This document shows positions 7,409 to 10,488 of a stretch of 10,488 bases of DNA, piece after piece; position 1 is the stretch's first letter; each line of letters starts with the position of its first letter. The stretch is from Spirochaetota bacterium (GTDB lineage: Bacteria > Spirochaetota > Leptospiria > Turneriellales > Turneriellaceae), in assembly GCA_963205035.1 (NCBI GenBank), contig CAUJII010000130.1, forward strand, positions 1 through 10,488, in the 5' to 3' direction. The notes beneath the pieces are model-generated. The model was not told the origin of the DNA, made no database searches, and worked only from the letters and a program-made list of their open reading frames with translations. The position numbers and the translations under genes were made by a program.

Positions 7409-7447
7409 CCCCTCCCCGCATGCGGGGAGGGGTCGGGGGTGGGGTCA
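7409..7447 (+). repeat. 39-bp direct repeat, copy 1, with a 24-bp perfect palindrome
   Basis: Positions 7409-7432 are a perfect palindrome: CCCCTCCCCGCA followed by its reverse complement. They are followed by a G-rich tail, GTCGGGGGTGGGGTCA (7432-7447). The 39 bases are identical to 7639-7677, with an offset of 230 bp. The tail has several runs of three or more Gs. Confidence 0.9.
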
Positions 7448-7458
7448 CGATCACAGGG

Positions 7459-7626
7459 AACCACCCCGCCCCTATCGGGGCACCCCTCCGGAGGAGGGGA
7501 AATTCTGCTGCGTACTGCGCTTGAAATGCAGACTGCCTCGCAACTTCCCCTCCCGTGGAGGGCCGCTGGGTTGCCGCCCGCGAAGCGGGGCAGTGCCAGG
7601 CAACGTGGCCGGAGGCCGGGGTGGTT
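7459..7626. repeat. Nested inverted-repeat element, 168 bp
   Basis: The outer arms are AACCACCCCG (7459-7468) and CGGGGTGGTT (7617-7626). The inner arms are GGAGGGGAA (7493-7501) and TTCCCCTCC (7545-7553). A 43-bp unique core (7502-7544) lies between the inner arms. Between outer and inner arms, the left side is 24 bases and the right 63, with further hairpins: GCCCC/GGGGC (7468-7481), CCCCTCC/GGAGGGG (7483-7499) and GGCC/GGCC (7608-7617). It looks like two copies of one palindromic unit in opposite orientation. Confidence 0.75.
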
Positions 7627-7638
7627 TCACTCCGTGCA

Positions 7639-7677
7639 CCCCTCCCCGCATGCGGGGAGGGGTCGGGGGTGGGGTCA
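7639..7677 (+). repeat. 39-bp direct repeat, copy 2
   Basis: Identical to 7409-7447 and in the same orientation. The two copies flank the nested inverted element, the layout expected if one copy was duplicated or if the island recombined between repeats. Confidence 0.9.
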
Positions 7678-7762
7678 TTGGGCCACCGGGAGGTGTACAG
7701 CGTCAAGACCTAAACTCCTACAAAGGAATTTACACACTACCTGCATTATGTCGCATTAACCT

Positions 7763-8527
7763 ATGGTTCGTCTGGCCTTCTTTCTCTCTCTCTTCACCAT
7801 GGGGTGCGAGGTTTCCACCTGCTATCAAGAAGCCAAAGAAAAACATCTCGAAAAACGCTACGGCCACCGCCCCGCCAGCAAAGAACAACTCGCAGATTGG
7901 GAAAAAGAAATCGAGGGCTATGCGAAAATTATCAACGAAAAAATCGACGCAGGCATCAAAACCGGAAAGGTCTACCGGAAAATGGGTGAATCCTACGCAC
8001 TCCTCGAAAGCTATGACCTCTGCATCAAGAACCTCCAAAAAGCAGTCGAATTTGGCCAAACCGACGCCGACGTTTTTTACTGGCAGGGACTTTGCTACGC
8101 AAACATGGCGCGCGTCAATAACTGGGATTATGACCAAGTGCGCAAAGCAGAACAGGCATTCCTCAAAGCACTCAACCTCGACAAGACAATGAATAAAGTG
8201 AAATATGAATTGGCGCTCATGTACTATGCAGGGTTTGCGCGGAACAACCCATACCGCGTGTTAAACGACACCTTGACGGTGAGCCAGCGCGACTTTCAAG
8301 ACAAGGCAATTAGCCTCATGCAAGAATATAAATCGGTCGAGCCCGATCAAGCGAAGGCATATTTCTTCTTAGCCGCTCTCTACAAAGAACGTGGAGAGAT
8401 ACCACAAGCTAAACAAGAGATGCAAAGCCTCATGGCTTTCATCGAGAAAAACAACAGCACTGGCTATAACCGCAACGTCGATTACATCCGCGCTTCAGAT
8501 TATCTGAAAACTTTCGCAACGAAATAG
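7763..8527 (+). CDS. TPR-repeat lipoprotein
   Basis: This 254-residue protein has an N-terminus MVRLAFFLSLFTMGCEVSTC with a short hydrophobic stretch followed by Cys15 in a relaxed lipobox (TMGC) of the kind accepted in spirochaetes. Lipidation there is inferred. The body is helical with tetratricopeptide-like repeats at about 69-102 (GKVYRKMGESYALLESYD), 103-141 (ADVFYWQGLCYANMA through AFLKALNLD), 145-165 and 197-230 (AYFFLAALYKERGEIPQAK). TPRs mediate protein-protein contacts, so an envelope scaffold role is likely but partners are unknown. A TAA stop directly precedes the ATG, fixing 7763 as the earliest ATG start. AAAGGAA lies about 30 bases upstream, too far for a normal Shine-Dalgarno. 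It is downstream of the repeat island and not clearly linked to the toxin genes on either side. Confidence 0.8.
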   Translation: MVRLAFFLSLFTMGCEVSTCYQEAKEKHLEKRYGHRPASKEQLADWEKEIEGYAKIINEKIDAGIKTGKVYRKMGESYALLESYDLCIKNLQKAVEFGQTDADVFYWQGLCYANMARVNNWDYDQVRKAEQAFLKALNLDKTMNKVKYELALMYYAGFARNNPYRVLNDTLTVSQRDFQDKAISLMQEYKSVEPDQAKAYFFLAALYKERGEIPQAKQEMQSLMAFIEKNNSTGYNRNVDYIRASDYLKTFATK

Positions 8528-8705
8528 TTCCGCGGAGGACTTTTGTCGTGAAAGGCCATGGCCGCCGGTATCGAGCGTAGGCGCATAGTTAGTCGCCGAC
8601 TGTGGTATGGATCCCGAAATACGCGGATTTTGTGCAGGATGTCAATCGCTGGTATCACGATAATATTTAATTGCCACAACGAAGTAAAATATGCATATTA
8701 AACAC
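8528..8705. other. Intergenic stretch with possible gene-tail remnant and vapB control region
   Basis: No confident gene is present here. A 22-codon frame from GTG 8602 to TAA 8670 translates VVWIPKYADFVQDVNRWYH plus DNI. It reads like the C-terminus of a real protein but has a stop directly upstream (8590-8592), so it could be a remnant or chance. The palindrome GGCCATGGCC lies at 8554-8563. AT-rich sequence at 8661-8690 probably holds the vapBC promoter, but no convincing -35/-10 pair was found. Confidence 0.3.
8688..8699. promoter_or_regulatory. 12-bp palindrome, candidate VapB operator
   Basis: AATATGCATATT is a perfect palindrome just before the preferred vapB start (8706) and covering the alternative ATG at 8691. 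VapB proteins are dimeric DNA binders that repress their own operon through palindromes in this position. The site suggests autoregulation and favours the downstream ATG. It is short and AT-rich, so it could be fortuitous. Confidence 0.35.
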
Positions 8706-8915
8706 ATGAAACGCACAAATCTTGTGCTCGATGAGAAATGTCTCGAACAAGCCCTGCGCATGGGGGGACACCGCACTTATTCAGACACGGTAAACCGTGC
8801 TTTAGAAGAGTATGTACGATTGAAGACGTTGGCAGGTATTTATCGTTTTGCCGGCAGCAATATTTGGCAAGGCGATCTCGCCCAGATACGTAAAGACGAA
8901 AATGTATCTCGTTGA
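8706..8915 (+). CDS. vapB: VapB-family antitoxin
   Basis: This 69-residue protein starts MKRTNLVLDEKCLEQALRMG, the usual opening of the VapB antitoxin family (R-T-N/T-hydrophobic-D-D/E-x-L then helix). The ribbon-helix-helix DNA-binding part covers about 1-45. The C-terminal RFAGSNIWQGDLAQIRKDE should wrap the toxin. In VapBC modules the antitoxin neutralises the VapC RNase and represses the operon. ATG 8706 was chosen because it matches the family start. ATG 8691 in frame would add MHIKH and has a weak GAAG upstream. The end overlaps vapC by 14 bp, indicating coupling. Confidence 0.9.
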   Translation: MKRTNLVLDEKCLEQALRMGGHRTYSDTVNRALEEYVRLKTLAGIYRFAGSNIWQGDLAQIRKDENVSR

Positions 8916-9291
8916 TTCCTCAGCTTGGATCGCTTTCTTTCGCGATCCCAACGCGGTAGGTTGGTTTCAACCCGAAGAAATTGCGATCTGTCTTCCCGTG
9001 TATCAAGAAGTTCTACAGGGCATTCGCGACGACGCGGCGTTTGCGCAAGTTCAAACGATTCTCGGCTCCGCGGCCTTCTTCGATAATCCGCTGCCGCAAG
9101 AAAGATTTGTCGAAGCTGCGCAACTATTCCGCCGCGGGCGTAGACTCGGCAAGACGATTCGTTCTGCCACCGACTGCTTGGTTGCCGCAGTCGCTTTAAA
9201 ATATTCTCTGACGCTACTCCACCAGGATCGCGACTATACCGCGATCGCCGAGTTCAGTGAGCTGCAACAAAAAACTGTCGCCGAAAATTAG
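8902..9291 (+). CDS. vapC: VapC-family PIN toxin ribonuclease
   Basis: This 129-residue PIN-domain toxin starts MYLVDSSAWIAFFRD. Expected acidic residues are present: Asp5, Glu36 in PVYQEVLQG, Asp91 in RSATDCLVAA and Asp109 in LLHQDRDY. All align with active VapC enzymes, which cleave tRNA or the rRNA sarcin-ricin loop, although the target here is unknown. The start at 8902 places Asp5 at the normal spot. An upstream in-frame ATG at 8848 lies inside vapB and is not preferred. It is unlike the PIN toxin at 6828 in length and sequence, so the two modules are probably independent arrivals. The TAG stop directly abuts an ATG at 9292. Confidence 0.92.
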   Translation: MYLVDSSAWIAFFRDPNAVGWFQPEEIAICLPVYQEVLQGIRDDAAFAQVQTILGSAAFFDNPLPQERFVEAAQLFRRGRRLGKTIRSATDCLVAAVALKYSLTLLHQDRDYTAIAEFSELQQKTVAEN

Positions 9292-9342
9292 ATGCTCGTC
9301 AAAATTTGCGGATTAACCCTCGCTCAAGACGCTCGTTTCGCA
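9292..9342 (+). pseudogene. N-terminal fragment resembling phosphoribosylanthranilate isomerase (TrpF)
   Basis: Translation from ATG 9292 gives MLVKICGLTLAQDARFA, matching the highly conserved start of TrpF (VKICGLT with the catalytic Cys, then D-A). After about 17 codons the similarity stops. The frame runs into the 46-bp repeat and ends at 9475-9477, so no barrel can be made. It directly abuts the vapC stop. The likeliest reading is a broken gene start left by insertion, deletion or recombination. Identification from 17 residues is tentative. Confidence 0.4.
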
Positions 9343-9365
9343 CCAGAACCGCTCAAGCGAGTTAA

Positions 9366-9466
9366 ACGGATGGCCCGAGCTGGCGACCGGCATGGATGCC
9401 GTCTTTGTCGCGCATGGGCCACGGATGGCCCGAGCTGGCGACCGGCATGGATGCCGTCTTTGTCGC
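9366..9466 (+). repeat. 46-bp direct repeat, two tandem copies
   Basis: Positions 9366-9411 and 9421-9466 are identical (starting ACGGATGGCCCGAGCTGG), separated by nine bases (GCATGGGCC). The 55-bp period is not a multiple of three, so each copy shifts the reading frame. One frame of each copy reads GWPELATGMDAVFVA. Perfect identity suggests a recent duplication. Confidence 0.9.
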
Positions 9467-9677
9467 CGCAGCGCTAAGGGTGAGCGTGTCGCTCCTGATC
9501 TATGGGCTCATTCAACTGTGGAAAAAACCGTCGCGACGAGCCATCCGTCGCTTCTTTTCGATTAACTATTCGGCAGATTCCGAAGGGTGGGACGCTTCCG
9601 CTGGCTTTCTCGAGGAAAGCATCACTTTCTGGGCGGTAGAAAACCCAGGCGACCCACCACCCGTGCTCTTGGCGTAA
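9447..9677 (+). CDS. Hypothetical 76-residue ORF with one possible membrane segment
   Basis: From ATG 9447 the frame reads MDAVFVAAALRVSVSLLIYG, continues with LIQLWKKPSRRAIRRFF and ends at TAA 9675-9677. The first 23 residues could form a membrane helix followed by a positively charged cytoplasmic stretch. No family is recognised and no Shine-Dalgarno is evident. Its start lies within the second 46-bp repeat copy, and its 3' part overlaps a strongly foldable sequence (9586-9658). This is therefore as likely to be a random open frame in decayed sequence as a real gene. Confidence 0.25.
   Translation: MDAVFVAAALRVSVSLLIYGLIQLWKKPSRRAIRRFFSINYSADSEGWDASAGFLEESITFWAVENPGDPPPVLLA
9586..9658. repeat. 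Potential three-way-junction fold
   Basis: GGTGGGACGC (9586-9595) pairs with GCGACCCACC (9649-9658), ten positions with one mismatch. It encloses two hairpins, GCTTTC/GAAAGC (9604-9620) and CTGGG/CCCAG (9629-9648). The second hairpin directly abuts the outer arm. Such a fold could belong to a non-autonomous mobile element or structured RNA, but moderate G+C content can produce it by chance. Confidence 0.35.
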
Positions 9678-9725
9678 TCCAACAATCCCCTCTTGGCACG
9701 GGCTAAGTCTCTCTTTCGGAGATGC

Positions 9726-10488
9726 CTACGGCACGCTGGTTTCCGTCTGCGGAACACGACTCGGCGGCAGCGAGGAATCCTGGTACGACCGCGATTCTCT
9801 CTTGCCCGCCAAGATAACGACGTCGATGCGGCGGTTCAGCGCGCGCGCTTCGGGCGTGCCCGATTGCGTCAACTGTCGTGTCTTGCCATAGGTCGCCGCC
9901 GAAAGTTTTTCTGCCGGGACTTCGTTCGTCTCTTCTAAGAAGCGCAACGCGTTGATGGCGCGTTGTGCGGCAAGCTCCCACGCAGATTCGTAGAACTCCC
10001 CTGAAGGCCTGGCCGATAATTCGTCGTCCGCATACCCTTCGATGCGCGTAAACGAATCCATCCGCGCGAGTAAGTCGGAAACTTTTGCGAGAACACGGCG
10101 GCCTTCTTCGGTAAGCTTTGCCGAGCCTGGAGCAAAATAACCGTCGCCGATGAGACTGATGACAATTCCACGCTCATCTTCGCTGACTTTAATCTTTTTC
10201 TTCTTAATTTCATCTTCAAAGACTTGCTTGATTTGAAATTTTTCGCGCGATTGAACCTTACCCTTCACTTCAGCCGGCATCGCTTCAACAGTTAATCCCA
10301 TGTCTTCGAGTTTTTGTTTCGAGAGAGTGTTGCCACCGGGCATGATGCCACGCGCCCCTTGAAATGGAGAGAGCATTATGCGCATCTCTGAAACCTTAAT
10401 CGGTGTAGGCGGTTGATAGATAGCGATAAAAAAGCAGAGAATGAGGGTAATAAAATCCCCATAAGTTGACATGTACCGAGGGACTTCT
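9726..10488 (-). CDS. motB: Flagellar motor stator protein MotB (partial, N-terminus beyond right edge)
   Basis: The frame is open through the right edge, so only about the first ten to twenty residues are missing. Visible residues begin EVPRYMSTYGDFITLILCFF. The Asp in TYGDF corresponds to the proton-carrying Asp32 of E. coli MotB, within the single membrane helix. A linker and plug region follow, then an OmpA-like peptidoglycan-binding domain: GDGYFAPGSAKLTEEG, RIEGYADD, SAWELAAQRAINAL and ALNRRIDVVI. Counting from the internal Met at 10472, that domain spans about residues 108-222. A Ser/Pro-rich tail ends at TAG 9726. MotB with MotA forms the torque-generating stator anchored to peptidoglycan. 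motA is probably just upstream, outside the window. An internal ATG at 10472 should not be taken as the start because it would cut off the N-terminal cytoplasmic segment before the channel helix. Confidence 0.92.
   Translation of the reverse strand, partial: EVPRYMSTYGDFITLILCFFIAIYQPPTPIKVSEMRIMLSPFQGARGIMPGGNTLSKQKLEDMGLTVEAMPAEVKGKVQSREKFQIKQVFEDEIKKKKIKVSEDERGIVISLIGDGYFAPGSAKLTEEGRRVLAKVSDLLARMDSFTRIEGYADDELSARPSGEFYESAWELAAQRAINALRFLEETNEVPAEKLSAATYGKTRQLTQSGTPEARALNRRIDVVILAGKRESRSYQDSSLPPSRVPQTETSVP

Larger units (their letters stand above)
7376..7677. repeat. Composite G+C-rich palindromic repeat island (REP/MITE-like)
   Basis: The 518-bp gap 7245-7762 contains no credible gene and is dominated by this island. 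In order it holds a hairpin CACGGGCC (7376-7383) / GGCCCGTG (7400-7407), direct repeat copy 1 (7409-7447), a nested inverted element (7459-7626), and direct repeat copy 2 (7639-7677). It is far richer in G+C than its neighbours. Open frames through it give low-complexity peptides such as SPHAGRG and PPTPPRMRGG, which I recognise as common spurious translations of intergenic repeats in many genomes. It encodes no transposase. A non-autonomous mobile palindrome or BIME-like cluster is the likeliest reading. It separates the PIN locus from the TPR gene and may act as a 3' hairpin or boundary. Confidence 0.8.

Noticed and set aside
7409..7677. Direct repeats as a CRISPR array
   Set aside because: There are only two copies, 230 bp apart, with a structured element between them; no regular spacers and no cas genes.
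7241..8192. Several open frames on both strands through the repeat island
   Set aside because: They translate palindromic repeats into Pro/Gly/Arg-rich low-complexity peptides of the kind known from spurious annotations.
8528..8545. Terminator after the TPR gene
   Set aside because: TCCGCGGA plus a TTTT run is present, but only a four- to five-pair stem with a bulge can form.
9366..9466. Tandem 46-bp repeats as a CRISPR or iteron array
   Set aside because: There are two copies only, with a nine-base gap, and no replication or cas gene nearby.
9660..9702. CCCGTGC / GCACGGG inverted repeat as the motB terminator
   Set aside because: The 29-base loop is long, the stem is only 7 bp and no T-run follows on the minus strand.
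9566..9757. Minus-strand open frame of 63 codons overlapping the motB 3' end
   Set aside because: It overlaps motB in another frame, is Arg/Ser-rich and lacks a ribosome-binding site or recognisable domain.

Overview
The window looks like a bacterial chromosome segment, most plausibly from a spirochaete (Leptospirales-like). That placement is inference. It rests on a MotB with the TYGDFITLILCFF channel helix, a TPR lipoprotein with a relaxed lipobox, and a compact gene set of about half G+C. No rRNA, tRNA, CRISPR array or transposase was found.

Positions 1-4726 hold a conserved block read on the minus strand. In transcription order it contains a RetSat/CrtISO-like FAD oxidoreductase, an M50 site-2-protease-like metallopeptidase with two CBS domains, the ribosome-assembly GTPase Der, and the start of an Fsr-type MFS exporter that runs off the left edge. 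The oxidoreductase stop and the protease start overlap as TTGA, and der follows after 26 bp, so these three look like one operon. The exporter follows after 123 bp and may have its own promoter.

Positions 4824-6533, also minus, encode an exported DUF4140/DUF4139 (mucoidy-inhibitor-like) protein with a signal peptide and coiled coil.

Positions 6534-9725 look like an accessory island, all plus-strand. It starts with a PIN-domain toxin preceded by a 54-residue ORF that overlaps it as ATGA and is probably its antitoxin, although no antitoxin family is recognisable. A hairpin terminator candidate follows. Next comes a roughly 300-bp G+C-rich repeat island (7376-7677) made of nested palindromes. 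After it are a TPR lipoprotein and a clear VapBC pair. A decayed stretch follows with a TrpF-like N-terminal fragment, a 46-bp direct repeat and a potential three-way-junction fold.

Positions 9726-10488, minus, hold most of motB (flagellar stator), cut at its N-terminus by the right edge. The island is therefore bounded by housekeeping or motility genes on both sides. The best candidate for something not yet described is the PIN toxin with its unassigned basic antitoxin partner. The repeat island and the mosaic of gene remnants after vapC come next.
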